Assembly: GCA_022316685.1 (NCBI GenBank)
Contig: JAKJHU010001662.1
Span: forward strand, 1 to 64,000
DNA from: Progne subis subis
Lineage: Eukaryota; Chordata; Aves; Passeriformes; Hirundinidae
Reading direction: 5' to 3'
Length of the DNA: 64,000 nt
Of this stretch, positions 44,412 through 56,690 are shown piece by piece; position 1 is the first letter of the stretch, and each line of letters starts with the position of its first letter. The notes beneath the pieces are model-generated. The model was not told the origin of the DNA, did no database searches, and saw only the letters and a program-made list of their open reading frames with translations. The translations under genes and the position numbers were made by a program.

Positions 44412-45339
44412 TGCTGCTGCTCCGGGCTCACCGTGGGACATGGGCTCCGCTTCATCCTGCCATGTGGCGGGCGCTGTGGGCGCACCTGCAGCAGCTGGGC
44501 AAGCGAGGCCACCTGCCCTGCTGTGCCTCGTCCCGCTGCTCCGGGCGCTTCCGTGCCTCGGCAGGCTCCTCCCAGCCAGAGGGGCCATTCCTGGCACAGC
44601 CTCCAGCCCTTCCAGGAGATTGTGTTGGACACCAAGCATCCCTGGGAGAAGCTCGGCCCGGCCCAGATCCAGCCTTCCGGGAGCTTCCACCGCCTCTGAC
44701 GGCCTCCAACCCTGCAAGTCCCTCCCTGCTCTCAAGCGCCTCCCTCCCTCGCAGAACCTCCCCAGCGCCGAGACGCCGCCTCCCTCCCAGCAGCTTGCCA
44801 CAGCCTCCATCCCTGCTGAGAGCCCCCAGCCCTTCAAGATCCTGCGCCTGCCAAGACCCGTCCCTGGCGCCCAGTTCCTGCCTCCCTCCCACACATTCCC
44901 TCCTGGAGGCCTCCAGCCCTCCCGGCCTCTCAGGAAAGCCTCCGCGCCTGCGCACCCTCAGCAAGCGCTGGACACCTCCTCCTGCTCCCTTCCACATCAA
45001 CAGCATCCCGTGCACATGGAGAGCCCCGGCGTGTCCCAGGGCACTGACACGGCCAGGGAAAGCTGGGAAGCACAAACAGGAGCCCAGCTGGAGAAGGAGA
45101 GGCATTCCCAGGAGCAGGTGGCTGAGCCACAAACATCCTGCAGCCCCAGTGTCCAGCGCAGGGCTCCCAGGATGCTGTGCCTGACTCAGGCAGCAACAGC
45201 CCCAGCTCGGTGGCACAGACGGCGCCCACGAGACCATGGCGCTTGCGTGGTCTCCAGGAGGCTGCCCCGAGACGGTCCCCGCAGCCCAGGCAGGTGGTCA
45301 CAGGCCTCGGAGGGCCCTTCCACCCTAGGTGTTAAATAA
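44412..45339 (+). other. Pro/Ser-rich downstream frame of the candidate gene
   Basis: One frame is open from about 44152 to the TAA at 45337-45339. It carries a run of short Pro/Ser/Leu repeats (44690-44960), then a charged segment (ESWEAQTGAQLEKERHSQEQ near 45056-45115). Another frame holds LQQLGKRGHLPCCASSRC, which also survives in the partial copy at 47733. No GT..AG intron with good consensus was found to join it to the first frame. Confidence 0.35.
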
Positions 45340-45340
45340 A
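45335..45340 (+). terminator. Poly(A) signal overlapping the stop codon
   Basis: AATAAA at 45335-45340, with the TAA stop of the long frame inside it. It gives the TATA-driven unit a compact length of about 1.25 kb. Confidence 0.5.
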
Positions 45341-45344
45341 TTAG

Positions 45345-46457
45345 CATTCCCCAAAGAGCTGTGGCAGTGTTCCTGCTGGGAGAGGGCTCTTTTCTTCCCA
45401 GGAACTGGCTCAGGCTGGGCTTGCCTACGGGCTGGGGATGCTGGGCCATTCCCAACGACTCGCTTTAAACTCCTGTTTGTCCTCTGAGGCTGAGCAAGTA
45501 TCACGTGCAACCCTCACCCGTGTTGTTGTCATTTCCACTGACAACCTTCTGAGAGAGATGCCTGCGGGGCTATACCAGTGCTTGGAGGCTTGGTAGGGAC
45601 ACAGTTACGGCCCACTCTGCTTCTCCAAACGCTCTGCTGCCCATCCTTGTAGGAGCAGGTGTTAAGTGTGTTCATTTGGTTGATACTGTGTTTCCTTTTG
45701 ATCTTGGTGTTTGGATGTTTTCTTCCCTGTTCCCCTTGGAAAGTGGAGCACCTTGTTTGTCCCTGCTTCGCTGCGCCATCCCCAGGCTGGAATGGAACCC
45801 AACTCTGTTCCACTCCCACCTTCTCCCTGATCGGGGAGTGGCTTGTCCCTGCCTCTAGGCCCTTCCCCGCTCTGGGAAAAAGCCTGCGACTGCCGGCAGC
45901 TCTGTCTCTCTGGCACCGGCGGGGACGGGGAAGGAGCTAAGGAAGAGCTGCGGCCGGCAGGGCAGGAGCCCAGAATCAAGCCATGATATGCCCCAGGACA
46001 GAGGGCAAGCGCGGTGCCTTTTGCCATCGACGCTCATCTGGGTCTCTCAAAAGAACCAGCACAAGCAGGGATGGGGCAAGCACGTGGAACTGTGACTTTG
46101 CACGTGGCCAGGGCAGCCCCGCTGCAAGAGCAGCCTCTCCAGCGCTTCACAGCAGCCTGGTGCCTGGCAGCAGTTGATGGGGAGGAAATGACTTGGGTGG
46201 CCACAGGGCCCAGCCTGTGTGGCCGTGGCCGTGCCTGCGCCATGCTGCAGGCAGGGGCTGCCTGGTGCTGGCTGTGGATTGCCCAAGAGGTAGGCCATGG
46301 CCGCTCCCTGCAGTCCCGTCCCTGCCCGATTTCCCCTTTGCCCAGGGAGGCTCAAGGGCAGGCAAGTGCAGGCTCAGGAGCTGATGCTGCCCACTGCAGA
46401 GTGTCTGGCTCACCTGGAGGCAGCCAGTGGCAGCTCTGGGGCTCGTGCAGGGGCGCT
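45345..46457. other. Unassigned GC-rich DNA
   Basis: Lies between the candidate gene and duplication E copy 2. Short open frames on both strands have no recognisable domain. Confidence 0.35.
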
Positions 46458-47706
46458 GGGGCTGTGACCCCCCACTGCCACCAAAGGCTACGGCGGCTGC
46501 CTTGCCGGCACGGTGGGCTGTGGAGCACACTTTGGGGAGCAGAGGGGACACAAGGCAGGCCTCCACTGAAGGGCTAGCCTGTGTGGGAAGAGCGGGCAGA
46601 GTGAAGGGACGCAGGACGCTGCGAGTGGGGCAGTGGAAAGCAACAGCTGAGGACAGCCGAAAGGCCAAAGAGAGCAGAAGAACTTGTTGCACATGAGGAG
46701 TGGGGGCTGAAGGTGTGTGCTGGCCTTTTGCCGGTGCCTCAGAGGGACCGGCAACCTGAGCACGTGAAGCAATGGGGAACAAAGACACGCAGAGCTCCTT
46801 ATGCGTCCAGAGAACATGTGCCTGTTGCTGTGTGGGCAGCTGTGTGAGCTGCTGCCATGAGAGCCAGGGGCTCTGAGGGCACGCCGTCCCTGCTTCCCTC
46901 GAGGGGAAGGACAGCACAGCTGCCGGAGCTGCTTGCCAGGGTGCGTGCGCTTTCATCGCTGCCTTGCAGCAATGGGTTGGGAGTGGCCAGTGCCCGGAGC
47001 CAAGCTGTCCCTCTCCCGCTGTGTGACTTGCAGCAGGCTGGAAGCAGCGCTAGCACGGCCGGCTGCTGCCCCTGCCTGGCGACAGCAGAGGCTGGCACGG
47101 GCAGCCTCTTGCCAGACTGCAGGTGGCCCAGGCAGGACTGGGCTTTCCGTCGGCAGAGATGCCCAAGGGATGGGGCCGGGCCCATGCGAGCTGTGGCCAT
47201 CACTCTGGTGATCCAGCGGCAGCACTAATCCTGCCCACTTACAGCAGCTGGGACTGAGCAGCCAGACACGTAGCCTGAGCCTGTGGAATGAAGCTGCTCA
47301 GGCAGGGCCAGACCTGGAGCAGGGATTCCACTCCTGGTGTGGCCAGCACATCAGGCCATGCAAGTGTTGCAGCAAGTGCAGAGGAGGCCAGCGGGTTGCG
47401 AAGGTGAGCAGCTCTCCTGTGGAGACAGCTTGAGAGAGAGTTGGAGCTGCTCAGGCTGGAGAAGAGAAGGTTGTGGGGAGGCCTCCCAGTGCCTTGCAGT
47501 GTCTGCCAGGTGCTCGTAAGGAGCTGCAGAGGCATTCTGTGACAGCAATTGTAGTGATCGCATAAGGGGTTGGAGCTGTCAGGCAGGTGGGGAGAGCTGC
47601 CTGGGCATGGGGAACTGCAGCCGCCTTTGTGTCTGCAGGATCTTCTCTGGCACAGGGCAGAGGCTGTTCCCAGCACGCAGTGCCACAGCCTTGGGGGAGC
47701 CATGGG
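46458..47706 (+). repeat. Direct duplication E, copy 2
   Basis: Copy of 42568-43838, but here the sequence continues leftward into ordinary DNA with no retroviral LTR. It includes the same CR1 piece (47425-47580). After the GATGTGG phrase it jumps to sequence matching 44478, skipping about 640 bp. Confidence 0.9.
47425..47580 (+). mobile_element. CR1 LINE fragment, copy 2
   Basis: Partner of 43525-43680, with the same CR1 phrases and a few substitutions. Confidence 0.7.
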
Positions 47707-47732
47707 CATTGGTGGCACCTGACCTCTTCCTG

Positions 47733-47880
47733 ATGTGGGCCTGCAGCAGCTGGGCAAGCGAGGCCACCTGCCCTGCTGTGCCTCGTCCCGCTGCTCCGGG
47801 CGCTTCTGTGCCTCCGGCAGACACTTCCCAACCAGAGAGGCCATTCCTGGCACAGCTTCCAGCCCTTCCAGGCACCTGTG
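47733..47880 (+). pseudogene. Promoterless fragment of the candidate gene
   Basis: Matches 44480-44628 closely, including the LQQLGKRGHLPCCASSRC frame. The promoter, start codon and membrane span present in copy 1 are deleted, and the sequence diverges after 47880. It is best read as a dead partial duplicate. Confidence 0.6.
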
Positions 47881-49125
47881 GGGCTGCACAGACAGCCCTG
47901 CCCCGGGCTCTGCCGGGCTCTGGGCCAGCAGAGAGGCCGGGCAGGGCTGGCCATGGCCGGGAACAGGCCCTGAGCCCCGCAGGAGGATGGAGCTGGGCCA
48001 CAGCCAAACTGCCCCGCAAACCTGGGCTGAGCAGCCAGGGCTGGCAATGGCTGGGGACAGAGGCTGGCGCTGACAAATGTCCTGGGCCGTGTTCCTGCTC
48101 TGTCCATGCCACCAAGGGCACAGAGCAGCCTCCTCTCTGGGCCACTTGCCTGTTTTCAATGCCTTCCACAGGTGCTGGCCCTGCCCCACAAGGCCTGGGC
48201 TGAGTCCTGCCCCTGCACGCTCACACAGGCTGAGATGGACACTGATGGTTTCTGTGGCAGGCTCTCTCAGCCCAGCCCAGCTCCCTCCAAGCTCTGCCAG
48301 CTGCCCTGAGCTCTCGGCAGCACCAAGGGCCTCTCCCCAGCACAGCCCAGCCGGCTCTGGCCCCACAGCTCTGCTCAGGGCAGGCTGCTCTGGGCAGGGG
48401 CCCCACGGCCTCAGCCCCTCGGAAGGGCACAGCAGCAGCTGCAGCTCAGACAGGACTCAGCCCCAGCCATGGGCAAGGTGCTGGGCCAAGGGAAAAGGAG
48501 GCTCCCTGTGTGCCCTGCTCCCCTCTCCCTGAGGTGCTGAGAGCTCTGCAGCCCCTGCTGCCATCCCATCTGCCCAGGCCAGCACAAACAGCCGCGGCCT
48601 TGGGGCCCTCAAGAGCTGCTCGTGCTCCAGGCCCAGGGCCCATCCCAAAGCTGGGGCAGCCAGAAAGCTGTGCCCATTTCTGTTCATTCCTGCTCTGATG
48701 AGGATGGATCCTCAGCCCCTTGGAGGTTGCTGATGAATTTTACTACTCCAGAGACCTCTTCCTTCTTGAACTCTTCAGTTACAGAGTTCATTGAGAAAAG
48801 CTCATAACATTTGTTCAAAAAAAAAAAAAACAAATAAGAAAAGTGCCTGGGAATGATTTAAGTTTTCAGTTCTTCTGCGGCCAATTAGACAGATTTCAGA
48901 AATTTATTCGAGTGAATATTCTATATTGAAAACAATGCAGAGAGAACTGTTTTGCCTTGTTTCCTTTTCCATTTTATCAATTGATATCAGCAATGTTCAA
49001 CTGATATTGACATCCAGCACCTTCTTCTGCAGTCTGAATAGATGTAAAAATCAAGACCCTTCATGGCTGACAATCAATCAGACTTTGTCCCCAACCCCTC
49101 CCCACCAATTCTCTCATCCAACCCT
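47881..49125. other. Unassigned DNA, GC-rich then AT-rich
   Basis: GC-rich to about 48680 with no conserved frame. After that it is AT-rich with an A-run near 48818-48831. I see no gene or named repeat. Confidence 0.35.
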
Positions 49126-49129
49126 TGGC

Positions 49130-49720
49130 ACTCCTATGGATCAGGAATGGTGCTGCCATCAGGAGCAGGGCAGTGATTCTTTCCCTGTGCTCAGCTCTGG
49201 TTGGGCAGCACCTCAAATATTGTGTTTAGTTCTGAACCCCCCAGTTTAGGAAGGACATGGACTGGTGGGAGCGTGTCCAGAGAAGGGCAACAAAGCTGGT
49301 GAGTGGTCTCTAACAGAAGTCCTGTGAGGAGCAGCTGAGGGAGCTGGGGTTGTTTATCCTGGAGAAGAGGAGGCTCAGGGAGGCTTCATCACTCTCTACA
49401 ACTCCCTGACAGGAGGGTGCAGCTAGATGGGGGTCGGGCTCTTCTCCCAGGGAACAGTGACAGGACAAGAGGACATGGCCTTAAGCTGCAACAGGGGATT
49501 TTTAAGCTGACATTAGGAAATATTCTTCCCAAAATGGTGACTGGGCATTGGAATGGGCTGCCTAGGGAGGTGGGTGGGTCATTGTCCTTGGCAGTGTTTC
49601 AGGAATGACTGGATGTGGCACTCAGTGCCGTGGTCTGCCTAACAAGGTGGTGTTGGCTCACAGGTTGGACTTGATGCTCTCCAAGGTCTTTTCCAGCCTG
49701 CTTGTTTCTCTGACGATGGT
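49130..49720 (+). mobile_element. CR1 LINE 3' region (about 590 bp)
   Basis: A long match to the CR1 3' region: TCCAGAGAAGGGCAACAAAG, then GAGGAGCAGCTGAGGGAGCT, CTGGAGAAGAGGAGGCTCAG, GGACTTGATGCTCTCCAAGG and TCTTTTCCAGCC. The terminal ATTCTGTG repeat is missing and a minisatellite follows directly. Confidence 0.88.
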
Positions 49721-49739
49721 GACACTGCAGGGCCCTGGT

Positions 49740-50165
49740 GAAGCAAGGGGCCATTGTGACACTGAGGGACCTGGTGGCACTAAGAGGACCAGAGTGACAC
49801 TGTGCATGATATGTCACCATAGAGCCAAGGGGCCATTGTGACACTGTGGGGCTAAATGCAAGCAAGGAACCCATGGTGACAGTCTGGGGCCTGGTGGAAC
49901 CACAGAGGCCACTGTGACACTGTGGAACCAAGGAGATCATTGCTGCGCTGCCAGACCTCATGGAACAAAGGATCCATTGTGACACTCCAGGGTCATGGGG
50001 GCCCAAGGCACCATTGTGACACTGTGGGGCCCAAGGATCCAAGGGACTTTGTGACACCAAGGGGTCCCACGGAACCAAAGGCACACTATGACACTGGGAA
50101 GACTCATGGAATCATGGAGACCATTGTGACAGTCTAGGGACACAAGGAACCGTGGTGACACTAAG
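49740..50165. repeat. 37-38 bp minisatellite
   Basis: CCATTGTGACACTG-type phrases recur near 49756, 49794, 49838, 49876, 49914, 49979, 50016, 50051, 50088 and 50126. The usual spacing is 35-38 bp, with about 11 units. It is related to 13450-13605. Confidence 0.88.
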
Positions 50166-50650
50166 TTGGCTGGAAGTGTTGATCTGCTGGAGGCTAGGAG
50201 GCTGTGCACAGGGCCCTGGACAGGCTGGATCCAGGAAGTCAAATCCAACAATGTGAGGTTTAACAAGTCCAGATATAGAATCCTGCACTTTGGCCACAAT
50301 AATCCCTGAAGTGGTGCAGGCTGGTGACAGAGTGGCTGGACAGCAGCCAGGCAGAAAGGGACTTGCATGGACTGATGGACAGCAGGCTGGACACGAGCCA
50401 GCAGTGTGCCCAGGTGGCCAAGAAGGCCAATGGCACCTGGCCTGGATCAGGGACAGTGTGGGCAGCAGGAGCAGGGCAGTGATCTTCCCCTGTGCTCAGC
50501 ACTGGTTGGGCAGCACCTCAAGGGCTGTGTCCAGTTCTGGGCCCCCAATAAAGAAAGGACATGGAGGGGCTGGAGTGTGTCCAGAGAAGGGCAACAATGC
50601 TGGTGAGAGATCTGGAACACAAGTCCTGTGAGGAGCAGCTGAGCAAGTAT
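50166..50650 (+). mobile_element. CR1 LINE fragment, upstream part
   Basis: Covers a more 5' part of CR1 than its neighbour (GGTTTAACAAGTCCAG, ACTTTGGCCACAATAATCCC, GTGCCCAGGTGGCCAAGAAG). It also repeats about 170 bp present in 49150-49325. The two pieces therefore overlap in CR1 coordinates and are not one interrupted insertion. Confidence 0.85.
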
Positions 50651-51364
50651 CTGCAGTGGCACAGGAAACTTACAGCTCATGACAACAAACTTTCTGGATG
50701 ACTTCAGTGGCCATGACAAACTTAAATGGTTTCTGTGCTGTCCCCCAGCCGTTCCTGGCCTCAGGGGCTGATGATGGCATTTGTGCTCACTCAGGTTCAT
50801 CTCCCCACACCAACACCATGGGGGTGCTCACGCCTGCTCTGGGCAGTGCAAACAGGGGCTCCTGAGCCAGTGCTGCCGTGTCTGTGCCTGCAAGGATGCA
50901 GCACCTGTGTGAGCTCGGGGAGAGGCCAGGGCTGCAGAGGGGGGATGTTGTTGGCAGGTGCATGAGGACGCTCTGGGATGCTGCCCTGGGGTGTCCAGCG
51001 CAGTGGGGATGGATCAGCCCCTGCTCTGCTGCTCCTTCCCGTCTCCCCCAGGGACCTTGCAGAGCCCCAGCCATGCTGTTTGCCCCCAGCCTGCCCACGG
51101 CCACCCTGGGGCTGCTCACGGGGCTTTTCTCTGCTGAGCATTGGCCTGGGCATGTTCTGGAGAGAGTCTGGGCAAGGAGCCTGGAGCCCCCAGGCCCTGC
51201 CCTGAGGCGTCAGCGCTGCCCCAGCAGTGCCCATGGCCTGTCCCTGCTGCAGCCCCGGCACTGCCACCCCCAGCACTGTGCCCGGCCCCGAGAGCACTCA
51301 GGCCCTACAGCAACAGCAGGGCCAGGAGGGCAGCGGGGCAGGGGCACGGGAGCAGCACTGGCAA
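50651..51364. other. Unassigned DNA up to the inverted-repeat boundary
   Basis: GC-rich with long overlapping open frames on both strands (up to about 220 codons), none with a domain that I recognise. It ends where similarity to the left arm starts. Confidence 0.35.
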
Positions 51365-51727
51365 ACCAAGTGCTGCTGCTCCTGGGCACAGCTGCTGTGC
51401 CAGCACTGATCTGCCCCAGCTCTGCACACAGACATTGCTGCTGCAGCTGCAGAGAAGGGAACAAATGGGGGATCTCTGCAGAAAACTTGGCTGGGAGATC
51501 TTTGAGTTCATTTAAAGCAACCAAAATAACAGCCCCTCATTGACACAGTCAGTGACCGCAGGGGAGGTGGAGAGAACCAGAATGTGAAATGGCACAAACA
51601 ATAAGATTTCTTTGTGGACAAGATTAAAAAAAAAGGAAAACAAAGAAAAGAAGCTCCAAAATGAAGCTAACAGGAAGTATCAAAGATTACTTTTATTACA
51701 AGTATATAGCAGAAATTGGACAGCAAT

Positions 51728-52652
51728 TTAATGCTCCTGAAACCATCCAGTCATCAGCCTCCAGACTGCAGCCTTGAGCTCCTGGTTCCTCAGGCTGTAG
51801 ATGAGGGGGTTCAGGGCTGGAGGCACCACTGAGTACAGAACTGACAGGGCCAGATCCAGGGATGGGGAGGAGAGGGAGGGGGCTTAAAATGAGAAGATGT
51901 GCCAGTGCTGATAAACAGAGAGACCACAGCCAGGTGAGGGAGGCAGGTGGAAAAGGCTTTGTGCCGTCCCTGCTCAGAGGGGATCCTCAGCACAGCCCTG
52001 AAGATCTGCACATAGGAGAAAACAATGAACAAAAAACAACCAAATATCAAACAGGCACTAACTTCAATGAGCCCAAGTTCCCTGAGGTTTGACTGTGAGC
52101 AGGAGAGCTTGAGGATGTGTGGGATTTCACAGAAGAACTGGCCCAGGGCATTACCATGGCACAGGGGCAGGGAAAATGTATTGGCTGTGCATGAGAGCAT
52201 TGAGAAAGGCACTGGCCCAGGCAGCTGCTGCCATGTGGGCACAAGCTCTGCTGCCCAGGAGGGTCCCGTAGTGCAGGGGTTTGCAGATGGACACGTAGCG
52301 GTCCTAGCACATGATGGTCAGGAGGGAAAACTCTGCTGAAGAACATATAGGAAAAGAGCTGAGCAGCACATCCTGTGTAGGAGATGGTCCTGGTGTCCCA
52401 GAGGGAATTGTGCATGGCTTTGGGGACAGTGGTGAGGATGGAGCCCAGGTCGGTGAGGGCCAGGTTGAGCAGGAAGAAGAACATGGGCGTGTGCAGGAGG
52501 TGGCCGCAGGCTACGGCGCTGATGATGAGGCCGTTGGCCAGGAGGGCAGCCAGGGAGATGCCCAGGAAGAGGCAGAAGTGCAGGAGCTGCAGCTGCCGCG
52601 TGTCTGCCAATGCCAGCAGGAGGAAGTGGCTGATGGAGCTGCTGTTGGACAT
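51728..52652 (-). pseudogene. Olfactory receptor group 14-like pseudogene, right arm
   Basis: The ATG is at 52652-52650 and TAA at 51730-51728. TM1 to extracellular loop 1 is the best-preserved stretch among the three copies, reading without a break to GCAAQLF. Deletions in the T-rich segment near 52350 then shift the frame. In the original frame the hallmark MCYDRY has its Tyr codon turned into TAG (52306-52304). The KAFSTC and NPLIYSLRN boxes remain further on. Lesions differ from copies A and B, so each copy decayed separately after the frame was last shared. Confidence 0.93.
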
Positions 52653-54164
52653 TTGCTGTGCCTGCCATGGGGACCTGTTCATGGAAAGGACAGTGACAAG
52701 TCAGCAGAGGCTGCTTTGAGCCAAACCTGGGCCATTCCCTGTAGACTGTCCGCTGTGACCCACCCACCCTTGTTCCTGCTCTGGGAAAACCTTCACCCAG
52801 GTCCCTGCCTGAGCTCCAGTTGTGCTGTCTGTGGCCAGGAGCAGCCAGGCCTGTGTGTGGGGCTCTCCAGGAGCCATCCCTGCCCTGCTGCCCTGGGTTT
52901 GTGGCCATGTGGCAGAGGGACTAAGGCTGGATCTTCAGGATTTGTCAGTGGAATCACTCCTAATGCAGGCGGGCTCGGTAGCATCTGCACTTCAACTTCT
53001 AAAGGGCATGGAGAGCAGGAAGGAATTTTAGCCATTGTTTTCCTGCACTAGCATCATTCCTCTTCTCTGGTGTCAGAAATCCCCACCATTTCTGCTGCAC
53101 TGAGATTTTACCACTGGAGATGTGAGAGGCAAAGGATTCCCTGTGGCTTAGGGAAGGTGAGGGGCTGGATGGGCTTGTTCCCAACTGCCCTGGGTTTGCA
53201 CCTTTGGCTGCAATCAGAGCACAATCACACTCCCGTGTCACCCTGGGATAAACCAGACCCTGCCCAGAGCAGAGGGATCCCTGAATGTCTCAGCCTCTCC
53301 AAAGGTCTCTGGGCAAGGGCTCAGCACCCCCTTCTGCCAAGGACACTCACGGCTCCCTTGGCAAACCCAACAGCATTTCCTCAGCTCTGGCATCTCTGCA
53401 CTTCCCCATGGGACATTCAGGGAACTCCCAGAGGCTGTGGCACAGATTTGCAGCCAGGAGGGCAGCTCAGAGCTTGGAAGGACACAGCAAGGAGATCCCT
53501 GGGTGTGCCCATGATGGGATCTCAGGGAGGGGCTCAGCTCATTCCCCTTCCCATGCACTGCCCACAGCCCCACAGGTGACAGGCAAGCTTGGACACCCCA
53601 TTCCCATGGACACAGCTGCCTGGCAGCAATCCCAAGGGCAGTGCCTGACTCAGCTGCTGCAAATGCCAGAGCCTCCCTGAGAGCTCCAGATGACAGTGAC
53701 AAGATCAGGGGAGGGCAGAAAGAAGAGAAGATGTTGTGGTGCTGTGCCTGGGAGGGCAGGGCACAGACAGCCGGGCACTCAGGACAGTGTTCCCATAGCC
53801 AGCTGTGCACGGCACCTCCCACACACCAACAGTGCCCTCCTGCCCCCAGCACTGCTCTGTTCAGCCCCCTCTCCTTCCCTGAGCATCTCCCTGTGCCTGG
53901 ACATTTCCCTGCTGAGAGGAGCCTTGTCCCTGCCAGCGCTCACAGAGCCCATCCCACCCTCTGTGCCCTGGGCCCGGCCCTACAGAAACCTGCCTGTCTG
54001 CAGGGCCCTGCCTGGGGCAGGCTCTGTCTGCAGGGGCAAGGGCAGCTCAGGAGAGCCCTGCTGGGCCCTGCAAAGGTGATGCTGGAGCTGTCCAGGGCTG
54101 GGAGTGGCTGAAGGCCCTTTAGGAGCCTCCCAGCAGAGAGACTGACCACCCAAAGTTACAGTTC
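52653..54164. other. Upstream flank of the olfactory-receptor relic, right arm
   Basis: Inverted counterpart of 6531-8047 and 19346-20841. Non-coding by the same criteria. Confidence 0.4.
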
Positions 54165-54250
54165 TGGAGTCTCTGTAAATGTTAAAACATGACTTTGATG
54201 ATCCGTGTGTCCCTTTCAACTCAGAATGTTCTGTGATTCTGTGATTTCAA
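54165..54250 (+). mobile_element. CR1 3' tail, right arm
   Basis: Ends with ATTCTGTGATTCTGTGATTT, the CR1 terminal repeat in forward orientation. It is the same insertion as 6440-6530 and 19255-19345. Confidence 0.8.
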
Positions 54251-54254
54251 TTGT

Positions 54255-55925
54255 TGTTCTGCTTCTCTCATCCTCCTGTTGCCTATAATCAAAAGAGAAA
54301 AAAACCGCCTTGTAACATCATTAGAACAGAAAAGTAAAAACCAGACCTTAATTGAAGCTTCCAGGTGTCCCAGTGGGGATGGGGCACACCCAGGATCTGA
54401 TTTTAAAATGTATTAATGTTGATTAATTAGGATATTTACCAGGGACATCCAATAGGAGATTCAGTTGCCCCAGTTACACACCCTGGGTAAACCCATTGGA
54501 GGAGGACCATTTCTTCCAAAGAAGCCTTCAAAGGTCTTCTTTGAAAACAAAATGTACTTCTTGCAGGTTTTCCTCCTTATAGTAAAACTATACAGTATTT
54601 CTGGAATGTATTTAGAAGGTCTGCTTATTGTTCTAAAATCTAAGAGAAAGAGAGTAATGCACTAGAGTTAATCAAGGATAACACTGATATAAATATGTAA
54701 TAGTAGTTGAATAGAGTTAATTAAGGATTATAGATTATAACAATATAATAGTAGTTAACAGAGCTATGCATACATGAAAAATGTATAAAAAGCAAAATTC
54801 TTTTTATCACCACCTGAGCCTTCCCACCCTGCTCCAAGCAGGAAATTGAAAACACCTCAGGAAAGCTCTGATCTTTACAGCAATCCCAGGCTTACCTTCT
54901 TTTGGCAAGTGTCCTCCGGAGCTGTGCCCAGGCTGGTCTGGAGCTGGGAGCAGCCCTGCCCCACACAGCACCTCTCAGCAGCAGCACCTGCCCTGCTCAG
55001 GGCGGCTCCTTCCCCCCACAGCTTCTCCCCAGCGCTGGAGCAGCTCCCAGGGCTGGCTGAGAGCTGTCCCTGGCAGGCAGCAGAGTCCCTGGCCCAGCAC
55101 AGCGCCCTGGGCTGCAGACCCTGCTCTGCAGGACAGCCCTGGGCACCCCTGGCTGCTCTCCACAAGAGATAATCAGAGAATGTACTCACAGAGTCTGTAG
55201 GCATTGGGATGTTGCAGCTTTAGGAGATCCCTGCAGGAGCTGCAGCTGCCTTGTCCTGCAGCCAGAGGTTCCTGTGCCAAGGGCTGGGAGTGATTCTCCC
55301 GCAGTCACTTCTCAGCTCCTTCCCAGCCCTGAGTGATTGAAGCTCTCTGTGCCTGTGTGCTGTGCCCGGGGTGGCTGCAGGCAGTGCCCCAGCCCTGCTG
55401 GGCTGGGAGAAGAGTTGCTCATCAAGAGAGATGTGTTTTTGAAGCTTTTCTTGGCTTCCAGGAGCTTCCTCTGTGCCAGGAGCCCAGCCCAGCTCAGCAG
55501 CACAGACACAGCACAAGGACTTTAATGACCCTCTTGGGCTTTGTGCTGAGGCACCTGAACATCAGTCCCTGAGAGGGAGCTGAAGAAATCTCTCAAGAAT
55601 TCCAAGTTAGAATCCAACTCCAAAGTTTCTTGAAGTTTTAATGGGTCCCACTGAGGGACAGGACAGAGAAAGTGTCCCCAGGCCCCAGGCAGAGCAGAGA
55701 ACTGGAGGCAGTGATGACAGGTGGGGACAAAGAGAAGCCAAGTCCTGGTGTCCTGGGGCACAGCAGCCTCTGTGCCACCAAGGGCTGTGAGGAGACACCT
55801 TGTCCTGAGGCCCTGGGGCCTCCTGGCACAGCCCCAGCAAGGCTGGGCACTGTCAGCCCCTTGTGCTGCCCTCAGCATCCCCCTCACATCCCAGTGGCCT
55901 CAAGGATGTGCTGGAAGGAGTCCCT
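54255..55925. other. Non-coding DNA of the olfactory-receptor duplication, right arm
   Basis: Inverted counterpart of 17530-19250. It lacks the poly(A)-bearing insertion of copy B and at that point resembles copy A. Confidence 0.4.
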
Positions 55926-55929
55926 GGGG

Positions 55930-56690
55930 AGCCTTGGTCAGCAATGGCCCTGGGGGCTCCTGAATGCTGCCAGGGACTGCAGGTTTTTCAAAGGACTTTG
56001 GGTTTTGCTTTTGCCTTGCAGTCTGAGAGGTTTGTACAATCATGGCCTCCAATTATCTGCTGTAATTAGTCCCTTGAGAGGCTTTGTGGGTAATGACACT
56101 CAGTGGGGCTCATCAATACTTTAAGGAACTTCAGGTTTTTAAAGGTACTTGGTATTTCCCTTTTAAACCTGACTCTGTGAGAGACTCTGCTATCATGGCC
56201 TCAATTATCTACTAATAAGTCCCTTAGGATTCTTTGTCAGTAGAAACAGTGGGGCTCATTAATGCTTCAGGGTAGTCAAGGTATTGGAGAACTTTTTGGC
56301 ACAAAACTGTGTCAAAAAAGAGTCTGAGAGGTTTGTGCAATCATGGCCCCAATTATCTGCTTTAATTAGTCCCCTGAGATTCTTGGCTAGTAACAAAACT
56401 CAGTGGGGCTCATTAATGCTTCAAGGTACTCAGGATTAATTTAAATACTTCTTTTTGCTATTGAGTCTCTGAGAGGTTTTTGTGCAATTCTGGCCTCCAA
56501 TTCTCTCCTTCATGGACTCCATGAAGAGCCTGTGTTGGGGATGGACCTCAGTGGGAGCCATTGATGCATTGAGATACTTTGGGGTTTTCTTCTGACTTCT
56601 ACTCCTGGAAAGGTTTTTGCAATCTCCTCTCAGCCCTGAGGTTCCAGGGCTCAGCACCGAATGCACCAGGGACTCATCAGGATCAACCAA
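55930..56690. repeat. Tandem array of about 150-bp units, right arm
   Basis: CAGTGGGGCTCATTAATGCT-type phrases recur near 56100, 56250, 56400 and 56550, with further units at both ends. It is the inverse of 16765-17530. Confidence 0.85.

Noticed and set aside
50797..51543. Overlapping open frames of 166 and 221 codons on opposite strands
   Set aside because: GC-rich DNA open on both strands at once, without recognisable motifs.
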